Assembly: GCA_031216915.1 (NCBI GenBank)
Contig: CM062289.1
Location: 389,586,674-389,650,673 of the forward strand
Origin: Pictodentalium vernedei
Lineage: Eukaryota; Mollusca; Scaphopoda; Dentaliida; Dentaliidae
Direction: 5' to 3'
DNA: 64,000 nt
Part shown: one piece after another, positions 10,338 through 20,585 of the stretch
Layout of the letters: each line of letters starts with the position of its first letter
Numbering within the stretch: the first letter of the stretch is position 1
Notes under the pieces: generated by a model
The model's input: the letters and a program-made list of their open reading frames with translations, nothing else
Told to the model about the DNA's origin: nothing
The model's database searches: none
Translations under genes and position numbers: made by a program

Positions 10338-11826
10338 TGACACTGTAGCTCAACTTGTCAAGACATGTACATATATAGTATGTGACACAGCAATGACAAA
10401 CATCTAGGTAATGACCTAATAACAAAGGTACATATAAAGTATTGTAACGGTCTGTACATAAAACCTGACCGTAGCCTGTAACAAATGTATAGGTAAAGTA
10501 TTGTAAAGGTGGGTGACAGTCAGATGCTAAACTAGAAAAGAAATCTTTGAGTCCCAGAGTGGGTCTGACTGAACCCCAAAATATTTGTTCTCATAGCACA
10601 GTAATAACAAAGGCACCCCTAAACACACTCATTCCTGTCCCAAGGTGAAAACAAAGGTACCCAAGAAGTTTCGTGAAGATCAGTTCATAAATACGAGCTG
10701 TATAGAAGTTGTGACAAAAAAACTGATTGGACCTAATTTCGGTACAAAATGGCCACTGGCAGCCATCTTGAATTTTGGACCGCACTTAAAAACACTCGTT
10801 CTCGTCCCAAGGTGATAACAAAGGTACCCAAGAAGTTTTGTGAAGATCGGTTGATAAATACAGCCTCTAGCCCGAGCCGTATTGACATGTGCACTTACAG
10901 TGTATAAGTAGCACTAAATAAATCAAAATTCATCTAATTTGCATAATTTCTGCACGAGAAAAAAACCTGTATTGTATGTGATGAATTCCATTTTACTAAA
11001 CATTCATACAAAAATGTATTCAAATCAGAACTTTCATACAGAAGTTCTGTACAAAAGACTGATTGCACTAATTTAGGTACAAAATGGCTGCTGGTGGCCA
11101 TCTTGAATTTCGGACCACACCCAAAAATTCTCGTTCTCATCCCACGGTGATAACAAAGGTACCCAAGAAGTTTCGTAAAGATCGGTTCATAAATACGGCC
11201 TCTAGCCTGAGCCGTATAGAAGTTGTGTACAAAAAATTTATTAGACCTAATTGCGGTACAAAATGGCCACTGGCAGCCATCTTGAATTTTGGACTGCACT
11301 CAGAAACACTCGTTCTCGTCCCAAGGTGATAACAGAGGTACCGAAGAAGTTTCGTGAAGATCGGTTTATAAATACAGCCTCTAGCCCGAGCCGTATTGGC
11401 ATTTGCACTTACAGTACTCACTGTGTGTAAATAGCACTGAAAAAATCAAAGTTAGTCTAATCTGCATAATTTATGTGCGAGAAAAAAACCCGTATTATAT
11501 GTGATGTATCCCATGGTACTAAACATTTATACAAAAAATTATTCAAATCAGCGCTTTCATATGGAAGTTCTGCGCAAAAATCTGATTGTACCTAAGTCTG
11601 TACAAAATGGCTGCCAGCGGCCAACTTGAATTTCAGATCGGACCCCAAAACACTCGTTCTCGTCCCACGGTCATAACAAAGGTACCCAAGAAGTTTTGTA
11701 AAGATCGGTTCATAAATACGTCCTCTAGCCCGAGCCGTATTGAATTGTTGACGGACAGATGGCCAGACGAACGACTGGCCATGGCATAAGCTCCAATTTG
11801 GCTTCACCAAAGTTGAGCTAAAAAAT
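10338..11826 (+). mobile_element. Tandem-core array element 1 (AAAATGGC type)
   Basis: A unique head begins TGACACTGTAGCTCAACTTGT and includes CCTGACCGTAGCCTGTAACA. It is followed by about five units carrying ACAAAATGGC, AGCCATCTTGAATTT, CTCGTTCTCGTCCCA and AAGATCGGTTCATAAATAC. A tail GCATAAGCTCCAATTTGG ends AAAGTTGAGCTAAAAA. AGCTCAACTT in the head and AAGTTGAGCT in the tail form subterminal inverted repeats. Elements 2 (20645-22296) and 3 (40312-43195) share head and tail. The architecture (unique ends, tandem core) resembles bivalve 'pearl' or Helentron-related non-autonomous elements. Long antisense open frames through the units are artefacts of a stop-poor repeat. Confidence 0.8.
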
Positions 11827-11879
11827 GTTCTTGAAAGTTTTTTGGTTTTTTTTATTGTGTTTTTCTTATTTTCTGCATC

Positions 11880-12380
11880 ATTTATTTATTTATATACTTA
11901 TTTATTGCTGTTTAACTCTTTACCTAACATGAAAAATGAAAAGCAGACGACACTTGCCAAAAAAATTCTTGAATAACTAATTTGTTTCATTTTTGTCTCA
12001 AAAAACATAGGTTATGACACCTCATTGGAACGAGCTCGACGAGGTCGTTCCAATGTGGGGTCATAACCTGTGTTTTTGAAACAAAAAATGAAAAAATAAT
12101 GAAAGTTAATTGGCGATTTTTGAGAATAGCGCTGGCCGGTTTTGGTCGTTATGTTGGGTAAAGGGTTAAGGTCACATGTTTCTGCACAATGGCTTATCGT
12201 GACCAAAACATGGAGATGAAGGGAAATTGAGTCAATAGTTTATAACCATGTTGCCTATTTCAGAGGACTTCCACCACATGCATTCTTGTCTGTGTCTTAT
12301 TTTACCAGTAAAACAGACCTAGTTTACCACTGTGAACAAGCACTGCATCACTTCCAGGGGTTCCCCAGGGAGTTTATTTA
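11880..12380 (-). repeat. SINE-like repeat T split by family A MITE
   Basis: The tail TTATTTATTGCTGT lies before the MITE; GGTCACATGTTTCTGCACAA and the head up to GGGGTTCCCC follow it. Intact T copies (for example 14426) show GGTGTTTAAGGTCAC, which is the TTAA target before insertion. Confidence 0.85.
11912..12169. mobile_element. TTAA MITE family A, complete copy
   Basis: The copy runs from TTAA plus CTCTTTACCTAACAT to GTTGGGTAAAGGG plus TTAA. The centre is a hairpin GTTATGACACCTCATTGGAA facing TTCCAATGTGGGGTCATAAC. TTAA duplication and CCC/GGG-type termini are characteristic of piggyBac-type targets (Kolobok also uses TTAA). It has no coding capacity. Confidence 0.88.
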
Positions 12381-12529
12381 CTTTATCAGAAGCTAGATGT
12401 ATGATGTGACCATAACACAAATATTTTTAAACGTAATGTCAATGGCCAATAATTTATACCTGCATATTGTTGTTGCCAAATTTAAATAACTTGTGCCCTA
12501 GAATTGAGTTAACCGGTCCAATTACATCA

Positions 12530-13319
12530 ATACAATGGCACCCTGTTAATTGAATAGACACTCTGCCAGTCAAAATATATTCAATTAACAGAAGTATTCA
12601 ATTAACTGGTTGAGTGCTAACTTATTTTTTGTTGTCAGAATTTGATGACATGTCTATGCTTTGTTACCATTTATGGGAGAGTGCCAACAGGCACTCTCCC
12701 ATAAATTGTAACAAAGCAAATCCATGCAGACTAAATAATTTCTCTGCAAAGTTAATATGAAGCACATCCACAGAATATGAAGTCTTTGAGTTCTGGACCT
12801 GCACTTCTGAATAGTGCCCAAATATGGGCTTCCGGCACAAGACCAGTTAACAAGGATTTTGACATGTTCCTGTATTCAAGAAATAAACTGTTTGGCAGAG
12901 CCAATGGAGCTCTGTCAAACAAGATAGAAGCGACTGGATGTTCTAAGGCCAAATCTACTATATAAATGATAAGCCTGATTCCAATCAGCTAGAAATTTAA
13001 GTCTTAATTATCTCCCTTGAAATGCAATGCAGCACAATTTTTCATTATGTGGATGCGGAACTCTCATCCTGGGGCAGGTGGGCCAACTAATGGGCCTAAA
13101 AACGAGGGCAATTCAGCGATTGTCAGAGTAATTTCTTGACATATTACACAACTTTTTATTCAATTAACAAGTTTACTCTGTCTGCAAATAACAAGTCAAA
13201 TTTGTACTGAAGGTATAGTTTTGTATGTACTTTTATAAATGGTTTTGTGTCTGAAGCTTATATTCAATTAACAGGGTTATTCAACAAATAGACATTCAAT
13301 AAAGTAGACTCCACTGTAA
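12530..13319. mobile_element. Pogo-like MITE containing a family D MITE
   Basis: The left end TACAATGGCACCCTGTTAAT and the right end, read on the minus strand as TTACAGTGGAGTCTACTTTA, are diverged inverted repeats. Both are followed by TTGAATA motifs. The interior is unique and non-coding, with the family D MITE at 12602-12850. Assignment to the Tc1-pogo group rests on end sequence and TA flanks. Confidence 0.6.
12602..12850. mobile_element. TTAA MITE family D, complete copy
   Basis: TTAACTGGTTGAGTGCT and its partner GACCAGTTAA bound 249 bp. The centre (about 12660-12712) is a strong hairpin, TTTATGGGAGAGTGCC against GGCACTCTCCCATAAA. Host sequence TTCAATTAACAAGG is restored if the copy is removed with one TTAA. 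Confidence 0.85.
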
Positions 13320-13499
13320 TACAAACTTGCTGACAACAGTAAATCAAGCATTCCCAACTATGCAGAGTTTCCAAAGAAAAGTTCTTCAACAAAGTTGCAG
13401 TATTATTATCATTAGTCATTTTCAGCATGTGGGGATATATTGTGACACACTAAAAGTATAAATTACGCTTAGGCTGAAAAAAAAGTGTTTTGATTCTCA

Positions 13500-13800
13500 G
13501 ACAATCCCTCATTGAATTTGAACCCCCTCATTGGACAGTTTTATTGCCTTTCAGTGTCTTCCAATATTACTACAAGCTCAGGGAGATGCGAAATGTTTTA
13601 CATTTTTTGACTGATGCTTATTCATTTATTAGTTACATCTCCAATATGTTTGCCCTGTTAGAATTTATGGGAGAGTGCCTATAGCACTCTCTCATAAACT
13701 GTAATGAGGCAAATCCCCATAGATTAAATACTTTTATGGCAAAGATAAAATGAAGAGCAATGAAAAATATGAAGCCTTTGAATTGCAGTACCTTCAGTTT
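13500..13800. repeat. Diverged family D copy
   Basis: The family D hairpin GAATTTATGGGAGAGTGCC...GCACTCTCTCATAAACTG sits at 13660-13702, followed by GGCAAATCCCCATAGATTAA, as in 12602-12850. The ends are not recognised. Confidence 0.6.
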
Positions 13801-14155
13801 GTTTTGTGAGAAATGTTTTATTTTTCAAATTAAAAATGAATTTATTTGTATAAATATGCACTTCCTATATTTCTGTGTGTAAAAAGTCAGCCTAAATCTT
13901 CTCCATGTTTGCTCACTTTCTGCGAAAGAAAAATAAAAATTAAAAATAAAACTCTCCCTTCCTCACCGATTTGAAGAAAACAATTGCCTGAGAATTAATT
14001 AATTTATTTTGTGTGACCTTAACCAATCATTTTAACCAATTCACCCACCTTCATATATGACATTTGCATCCTAATATTTATAACTAAAAATTTCAATTCA
14101 TGCCTCCAAACAAAAATTGTCACCATTGGAATTATCTCTTGACCTCATTGCAGTA
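13801..14155. other. Unassigned AT-rich stretch
   Basis: No gene or repeat recognised. Confidence 0.4.
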
Positions 14156-14185
14156 GGGGGAGGGGGGGGGGGGGGGGGGGGGGGG
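14156..14185. repeat. Poly-G tract
   Basis: A run of 30 bases, all G except one A. The apparent poly-proline antisense open frame across it is not a gene. Confidence 0.9.
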
Positions 14186-14329
14186 ACATAACATATGTTT
14201 AGAGAGCAAAGATTGCAAAAAATAAGGGAATTTGAGGGGCATAGCGCTTGATTTGTGAGTAATGTTTGATAATGGGTTAAAAGAAATTTACTCTCTAACC
14301 CCAAAACAGGAAGCAAATAGTTTGGCATT

Positions 14330-14385
14330 TTATAATTATATTCAATAAGCAGGATTATTGAATTAACCAATATGTGATCAACTAA
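14330..14385. repeat. Pogo-like subterminal fragment
   Basis: TATTCAATAAGCAGGATTATTGAATTAACC resembles the subterminal motifs of the pogo-like repeats at 6980-7070 and 13260-13319. No clear ends. Confidence 0.35.
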
Positions 14386-14425
14386 AACTCCTTATAATAA
14401 GTTGAGCTATAATCTGATACTAATA

Positions 14426-14660
14426 TTTATTTATTTATTGGTGTTTAAGGTCACATATTTCTGCAAAATGGCTAATCATGACCACAACATGTATAAAAAG
14501 TCAAGTGTAGCCAATCGTTTATACCCATGTTGCCCATTTTAGAGGACTTCTACACCAGACATTTAATTTAGTTACAGGGTCCTATTTTTTCCAGTAAAAC
14601 AGAGCATGTTGATCATAGTAAACAAGCACTGCTTCACTTCCTGGGGTTCCCACGGGGAAT
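14426..14660 (-). repeat. SINE-like repeat T, complete-looking copy
   Basis: It runs from TTATTTATTTATTGGTGTTT through CATGTTGCCCATTTTAGAGG to TTCCTGGGGTTCCC. This copy provides the empty-site sequence for both the Tc1 insertion at 3114 and the MITE insertion at 11912. Confidence 0.8.
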
Positions 14661-14682
14661 CTGATACTAAGAATTCAAACAA

Positions 14683-14760
14683 TTCGTCCCCTGAGTTCTA
14701 ATGTGTTCTATGTGCCAGTAGGCACATAGAACACATTGGAACTCAGGGGACGAATTATCA
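14683..14760. repeat. Near-perfect palindrome (family F core)
   Basis: ATTCGTCCCCTGAGTTCTAA faces TTGGAACTCAGGGGACGAAT with one mismatch. The inner arms TGTTCTATGTGCC and GGCACATAGAACA form a hairpin with a loop of about four bases. The same core occurs at 2103-2166, 31153-31216 and 47885-47945. Confidence 0.85.
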
Positions 14761-15211
14761 AAGGAAAATCAGTTATAGAAAAATTATGAGTACATGTACT
14801 CAACACTTCAATAATTAACTGTGGTGTGTGGTTGAACCAAGTGATCTGAATATGCCTTAAAGGTGATCTTATAATAAGTCTGATCTTATAATAAGTATGC
14901 ATAAATAAAATGTCACATTGTATGCATTTGCTTTTAATTGTATTAGTGTATATTAAGGCAACACCCATCTTGTACAGGTATACACATATATCAATGTACT
15001 ATATAAACTGGCTGAAAACTGTACACTGAATAAAAGAAGAGTTCAAAGATGCACCAGTGCAGTGCACATCTGACAAACATCTATTCATTTATTAGTGTTT
15101 AAGATCACTGCCAGCATCTACGGCTATACCATGGCCACACCATACGAATGGAGTGAAATTTAGCCATTTGTTTAAATTTTAGTTACAGAATACTATTTTA
15201 CCATTAAAGCA
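14761..15211. other. Unassigned sequence
   Basis: A short direct duplication of CTTATAATAAGT lies at about 14868-14898. Nothing else is recognisable. Confidence 0.4.
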
Positions 15212-15232
15212 GGGGGGGGGGGGGGGGGGGGG
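15212..15232. repeat. Poly-G tract
   Basis: A pure G run of 21 bases. Confidence 0.9.
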
Positions 15233-15432
15233 CAATGAATAGTTAGGGAGAGTCAGTACTAATTTAATCCAAATTAACATTTAACCTCCCTGCAAATACA
15301 AAATGGATTCACCTAATTTCTATATACAAAATGCAATACCATTCAGGAATTTGGTGCTAGAAATGGGGGTATAATAGAATAACTACAGTACAAGTATGAA
15401 GTCAAGTTTAACCCTTTGTTTTTATACTTATG

Positions 15433-15746
15433 CTGGGAGCACAGTGGCTCATTGGTTAGAGCATTGGACTTTAAACCAAAAGGCAGATGGCTCAATCTTG
15501 ACCCATGCAATCCATGGTGGCACTGTGTACTAAGGCATACTACACATTGATGCATGGTACATTTGCCTTCAACTGCTGCTTACTGTACATGTGCCATGTT
15601 ATTAGTAAGGTAGAGAGTCTGTCAGTTGCTCACCACTACTCAGTGGATTCTCTGGATACTCCAACTTCCTCCACCCATAAAACTGTCTGACACAATGTGA
15701 CCCCTGGTTGTTGACAGTATCATTAAACCCCAATAAACAAACAACA
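15433..15746 (+). repeat. tRNA-headed SINE, diverged
   Basis: The head GTGGCTCATTGGTTAGAGC keeps an A-box-like sequence; the B box is degraded. The body has GTGTACTAAGGCATACTACA and ends ATTAAACCCCAATAAACAAA. This is the second tail type, shared with the SINEs at 16315 and 27842. Confidence 0.75.
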
Positions 15747-15749
15747 TAC

Positions 15750-15890
15750 TTATGTTTCCCACTTTACAAGACATCCGCCCCGGTCACCACCTACTGGGTC
15801 CCATTTACCAGTAGAACACAACTTGTTTACCACAGTAAACAAGCACTGCCCCACCACCCAGGGTTTCCACTGGAAATCATAACCAAATAG
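15750..15890 (-). repeat. Fragment of SINE-like repeat T
   Basis: It has the middle and head of T: CACTTTACAAGACATCCGCC, CTACTGGGTCCCATTTACCA and the inverted pair CTTGTTTAC/GTAAACAAG at 15822-15843. No tail. Confidence 0.65.
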
Positions 15891-16314
15891 TCATTTCCAG
15901 CAATAAAACTGATTTTACTAATGAAGAAACGTGGAGTATCATCCAAAATTGGAAGAAAAAGTGGATAAACAAAATAGGTTAGTTCTCCACTGATAAAACA
16001 TTGGGTTTAGCTCACTAATCACCATAAAGCTGGATTGCTAGAATGCTCATTAGCGACAAACAGAATGGTGTTCCAACTACATGCATCTTGCAGGGGGAAT
16101 ATTAAATAGACAATGCTAAAAAAATCCTTTTTCTCAATAGTATTCAATTTACCGACACCTCACAATCCCTGATTGCTTTTTACAGTTTGATTTCTATGAA
16201 ACACAAATATGTTTAGGATGTACACATTTTCATGACAATGCAGACTGAATTTCAAAACATTTTAATATTATTGTCAATAAACTAGCGCTAATGTTGGAAA
16301 GCTGATACAGTTTT

Positions 16315-16672
16315 TATTTAGTTATTTATTTATTGGGGTTCAATGAAACTTTTGACAGCCAGGGTCACCTCATGTCAGATAGTTTAACAGATGGAGGAAG
16401 CTGGAGTACCTGGAGAGAACCACAGAACAGTGGTGAGCAACTGTCAGATGCCCCAACGTACAAAGTCCACACTAGCAGAGTTAGCATTGATTGAAGAAAA
16501 GTGCACCACTGATGTGCAGTACGCCTTAGTACACAGCACTATCGTGTCCCCATGTGGACAATCAGGATTAAGTGCCCTACCCAAGGACACAACACAGTTA
16601 ACCATGGCAGAGATCAAACCATGAACCTTTCGGTTTGAAGCCCAATGCCACAACCATTGAGTCACCACAATC
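16315..16672 (-). repeat. tRNA-headed SINE
   Basis: On the minus strand a tRNA-like head (GTGGTGACTCAATGGTTGTG) is followed by the body CTTAATCCTGATTGTCCACA and GTGTACTAAGGCGTACTGCA. The tail is the second type, GTTTCATTGAACCCCAATAAA. The antisense open frame of 77 codons in this interval is a by-product. Confidence 0.8.
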
Positions 16673-17556
16673 TCCTGTATTACTAGTTTCCATGCTGGGC
16701 TTTTTGGTAAACACTATCATGTTTGATGTGAAAGTTGTTATGCTGTGACTGCAAAAGTCATTGATGTGAGGAGTTACACCGCATGTGTTGGGCTGCAATG
16801 ATCAATCATGAAACAAGTGTATCATCATTCATTCTCTTACAATATGTATCACAATTTGCTTGCACTGTATCACAATACATGTGGACCCAAAATTTCATGA
16901 ATACTTTGTTAATGACACTTCAAAAATGGCCTCATTGTTGACTATTCACATCCTTTTTTTTGTAGTTTGCATTGAAATCGGGATTGTAGAAGTCTGAATT
17001 TACATTACTCTCGGAAATTTGTTAACACTGAATAGCACAAACCATTAACCTCACTCTTGAACCTTTATATACCATGATCCAACAAATCACAAATTCCAAG
17101 GAAACAGAAGTGTGTCACGATGTTTTGTTGTCAAGAAGTTTGAAATTTAATTTCACTGAAATGAAGCTGATTGACCCAGAACTGTATGATGCTTTGTTGT
17201 TATTTGGCCATTGTGTGGATGGATATTAGACTTTTCCCTCTACTTGCCAACCCAGTAGAATATGAGAACTCAAGAAGTATATCTGCAATTATGGACCACC
17301 GGGTGATCCTCGAATCGTGGGGATCGTAATGTGATATGCATCATATTGAGAGAAAACATTATTGTTGCAGCCCTATGTATGTGCGCTGACTGACTCAATG
17401 GGGTGGGGGGGGATGCAGATTGACACTCATTCATTGAGTAGAACTGATGTTCCAGCAATCTAGTTGTATAGAGGTCAGTGGTTTAGCTTGACTGAATACT
17501 GGTTATATATGATTTATTCATCAACTGTTTATCCAACTTAAAAGTCAAACAAAGAT
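16673..17556. other. Unassigned sequence between two SINEs
   Basis: No coding or repeat signature beyond a short G run at about 17400-17413. Confidence 0.4.
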
Positions 17557-17570
17557 TATGCATTGACAAT
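17557..17570. other. Target-site duplication of the SINE at 17571 (left copy)
   Basis: TATGCATTGACAAT is repeated exactly at 17942-17955 on the other side of the SINE. Confidence 0.93.
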
Positions 17571-17941
17571 GGGGGCACGGTGGCTCAGTTGGTAGAGGTG
17601 CAGGCTGCAAGCCGAGAGGTCCTCGGTTCGAATCCCACCTGCGGCAACTGCGTTGTGTCCTTGGGAAAGACACTTCACCCCGATTGCCTACATGGGGGCA
17701 CGATGACGCTGTGTACTGAGGCGTACTGCACGTCGATGGTGCGCATGTCTTCAACCAATCTAACCCTGCCTGTGCTGCGGTGCAGAGTTCAGAGTTACGA
17801 TGTTGGAGAGCTGACAGCTGCTCGTCGTTGCTCGGTGGTTCTCTCTGGGTACTCCGGCTTCCTCCATCCGTAAAACTGTCACGGTCACGATTAGCCATTG
17901 TGCATAAGTATGTGACCTTAAACACCAATAAATAAATAATA
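17571..17941 (+). repeat. tRNA-derived SINE, best-preserved copy with 14-bp target duplication
   Basis: RNA polymerase III promoter boxes are intact in consensus form: A box TGGCTCAGTTGG at 17581-17592 and B box GGTTCGAATCC at 17625-17635, inside a recognisable tRNA-like head. The body contains GTTGTGTCCTTGGGAAAGACA and the tail is GTGACCTTAAACACCAATAA plus ATAA repeats. Perfect 14-bp direct repeats TATGCATTGACAAT flank it (17557-17570 and 17942-17955), the mark of LINE-driven target-primed insertion. It is probably the youngest insertion in the first 20 kb. A 149-codon antisense frame across it is not a gene. Confidence 0.93.
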
Positions 17942-17999
17942 TATGCATTGACAATGCAGGGGTCAAGTTTTTTCGCACCTGTAAGGCTTGTCATTATAA

Positions 18000-18835
18000 G
18001 AAATCAAATCCATTGATATTTGTTCAAGTTATCATGCTATAGAGCAGAAAACAGGCAAAAATTAACTACTTAAGGGCTATAACTTTGCTCAGTATGGCCG
18101 AACCGCACTGGTTTTCAGACTGAAGCAAAACATTGTTAAAAAAGTCTCACATACTAAATACTGACCAAATCCATTAATATTTGTTCAAGGTATCGCACTT
18201 ATGAGCTGAAAACAGGCAAAAACAGGCAAAAATTAACTAATGAAGGGCCATAACTCTGCTCAGTATAGCCAAACTGTACCATTTTCCGATCTTATTCAAG
18301 ACATAGTTAAGAAAGGGTCACATACCAAATATTGACCAAATCCTTTGATATTTGTTGTTCCAAGTTATACTAACAAGCTGAAAACAGCAAAAAACAAATT
18401 TCAAAGGAATCCACTTTTAGACATCTGAGGAAATTTCTCGGACAAAATTCTAGGCCTGCTATTTCAAGTTTAAAAGGGCCATAATTCTGGAACAAAATAA
18501 GATGAAAAGGGGCTCAACTTTGGTAAAAAAGAGTCTGATCAAAACTATAATCGCAGGTGCACAGGTAGTACACATCCATACCAAGTTTCAAAGGAATCGA
18601 CCCATAAACATCTGAGAAAATCTCCGGACAAAATTCTTGGCCTTCTTTCCAAGTCGAAAAGGGACATGATTGTGGCAAAAATAATCGAACCAAACTATAA
18701 TCGCATGTTCACAGGTTCCCATGGTATTGAACGTTCATACCAAGTTTCGAGCAGATTAGTTCAAAAACGTCTGAGAAAATTGACAGATGGACGGACTGAC
18801 GGATGCTCCTACAAATCAGGTTTATGTGGCTAAAA
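18000..18835 (+). repeat. Tandem-core repeat element (GGGCCATAACT type)
   Basis: Diverged units carry AAAACAGGCAAAAATTAACT, AGGGCCATAACTCTGCTCAG and CCAAATCCATTAATATTTGT. The array ends with GACAGATGGACGGACTGACG and CAGGTTTATGTGGCTAAAA. The ending GGACGGACTGACG...GCTAAAA parallels the tails of the other array elements in the window. Confidence 0.65.
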
Positions 18836-18959
18836 TATTTGAGGAATTTATAAAATGCATGGACAACCTCTAAAACTCGTTCAATTTCTGGATGGTAGCA
18901 AACCCTAACCCTTTCAGTTTACTGACCCTATCCCAAACTCTTGCCCTAACATAAAAGCC

Positions 18960-19160
18960 CTGAAAATACAATACCCACTTTTTGTCACTTTTTAGCCACA
19001 TAAACCATTTTATCCACATAAAAAGCATTTTAGCCACATAACTCACTTTTTTAGACACATAAACGCCATTTGTTAGTTGAACGATATGTGGCAAGTCACA
19101 TAAATCAGACTAGACACATAACAGTGCTGTGTACCAACAACTACACACATAAATCTGATT
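18960..19160. repeat. Short tandem array of a CCACATAA motif
   Basis: TTAGCCACATAA and close variants (ATCCACATAA, TAGACACATAA, GTCACATAA) occur about eight times at 10-30 base intervals directly after the preceding element's GTGGCTAAAA end, which is the complement of the motif. Confidence 0.6.
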
Positions 19161-19195
19161 TGTTTGCTTGGACAGACAAAGTGATTCCAGTATGA

Positions 19196-19236
19196 CCACC
19201 TCCCACCCCCCCCCCCCCACCCCCCAAAAAAAAAAC
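19196..19236. repeat. Poly-C/poly-A tract
   Basis: Runs of C interrupted by A, then nine A. Confidence 0.85.
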
Positions 19237-19254
19237 AACTCGATGTGGGGGAAT

Positions 19255-20290
19255 AATTAACAACTTAAGGGTCATGACTCCGCTCAGTATGGCCATACAG
19301 CACCAGTTTTCAAACATGTACAAGACATTATTAAGAAAGTCTCACATATCAAATATGGACCAAATCCATTGATATTTGTTGAAGTTATCACGCTAAAGAG
19401 AAAGGTTACAACATCGCCTACCATCCATCCACCCACCCACCTGAACACCTACTTCATTAAATTATAGGTCAAGTTTTTTAAAAAACTTGATGCATCAGAG
19501 ATGCAGGCATTGAGTTGTGGCTACTTTCTTCATGAACTCTCTATTGAAAATCAGAAATGTCATCGCGTTGAGCTCAAACTCGTAAAAATTGACAGGCTTA
19601 AAATTAGAAAAAATGGGACTAATTAAGGCCCATAACTCTGTAAAGAGAAGCGGACAAGGCCAGTTTTTGAACTTGCCTGAGATATTTGTACAAAGGACTC
19701 GTATGGCAAAGGCAAAAATTAGTCAAATTGGAGAATGTTTGTTCATGTTATAGCACTAATGAGCTAAAAATTCATAAAAATTAACTGATTAAGGCCCATA
19801 ATTTTGTAATTTTGAATCGGACAAGGCCAATTTTCGAACTCGCATGAGATATTATTGCATAAGACCTGTATTGCAAATATTACTCAAATCGGAGAATGTT
19901 TGTTCTAGTTCTTGTGCTAATGAGCTCAAAATTCATAAAAGTTGATGAATTAAGGCCTATTATTCTGTAATGAAAAATTGGGCCGAGCCAGTTTTCGAAC
20001 TTGTTCGAGATATTATTGCAAAGGACCTAAATGGCAAATATTAGTCAAACTGAAGAATGTCTGTTCAAGTTATTGTGCTAACGAGCTTAAAAGTTGTAAA
20101 AATTGAAGAATTAAGGGTCATAACAGTTTTCAAACTTGTTCGAGATATTATTGAAAAAGACCTGCAAAGCAAATATAAGTCAAAACAAACACCCGCCCGA
20201 ACGCACACTGACTGCCAAACCACAGGCCTCGAGTGTTAACACAACTTGACTAAAAAAGTCAGATCTATTATTGATTTATTTATTGATGTT
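19255..20290 (+). repeat. Tandem-core repeat element (GGCCCATAACTCTG type)
   Basis: About five units of roughly 150-160 bases share TTAAGGCCCATAACTCTGTA, GACAAGGCCAGTTTTTGAAC, GAGATATTATTGCA and GAGAATGTTTGTTC. The left flank has an AAGTTTTTTAAAAAACTT palindrome and the right end is CAACTTGACTAAAAAAGTC. Non-coding, with many stops on both strands. Confidence 0.65.
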
Positions 20291-20465
20291 TAAGGTCAAG
20301 TCAGATCTATTCACAGAAACATAGCTTAAAAGCATTCACTGCAATAAGTGGTCAGAAGCGGCATTTTTGAGACAAACGATGGAAATTTTGAACCGACAGC
20401 AAGTTTTTCACTGACAAATAATCTATTCAATTACACCTGTTCTAGAGCACTAGTCTCTGGAAAGG

Positions 20466-20512
20466 TGGGGGGGGGGGGGGGGTGGGGGGTGGGGGGTGGG
20501 GGGGGGGGGTAA
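20466..20512. repeat. Long G-rich tract
   Basis: G runs broken only by single T residues. Five or more runs of at least five G could form G-quadruplexes. Confidence 0.9.
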
Positions 20513-20585
20513 TGTTGAAGTAGCTGTTCTCAGATCACAAAGTTTGTTTTAAACTCAGATCAAAACCTTTACCAGGTAACAACTT

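Noticed and set aside
10934-11421. Antisense open frames of 94-121 codons through array element 1 (and similar ones at 21253-21671 and 41269-41749)
   Set aside because: They follow the tandem units, recur in every copy with frame changes, and have no start context or domain. They are stop-poor repeat sequence, not genes.
14098-14370. Proline-rich protein frame
   Set aside because: The proline run is only the antisense reading of a poly-G tract.
17571-17645. A functional tRNA gene
   Set aside because: The tRNA-like head is fused to a SINE body and tail with target duplications, and the acceptor stem does not close.
17545-17994. 149-codon minus-strand open frame
   Set aside because: It lies entirely across a tRNA-derived SINE and its target repeats, antisense to the pol III unit.
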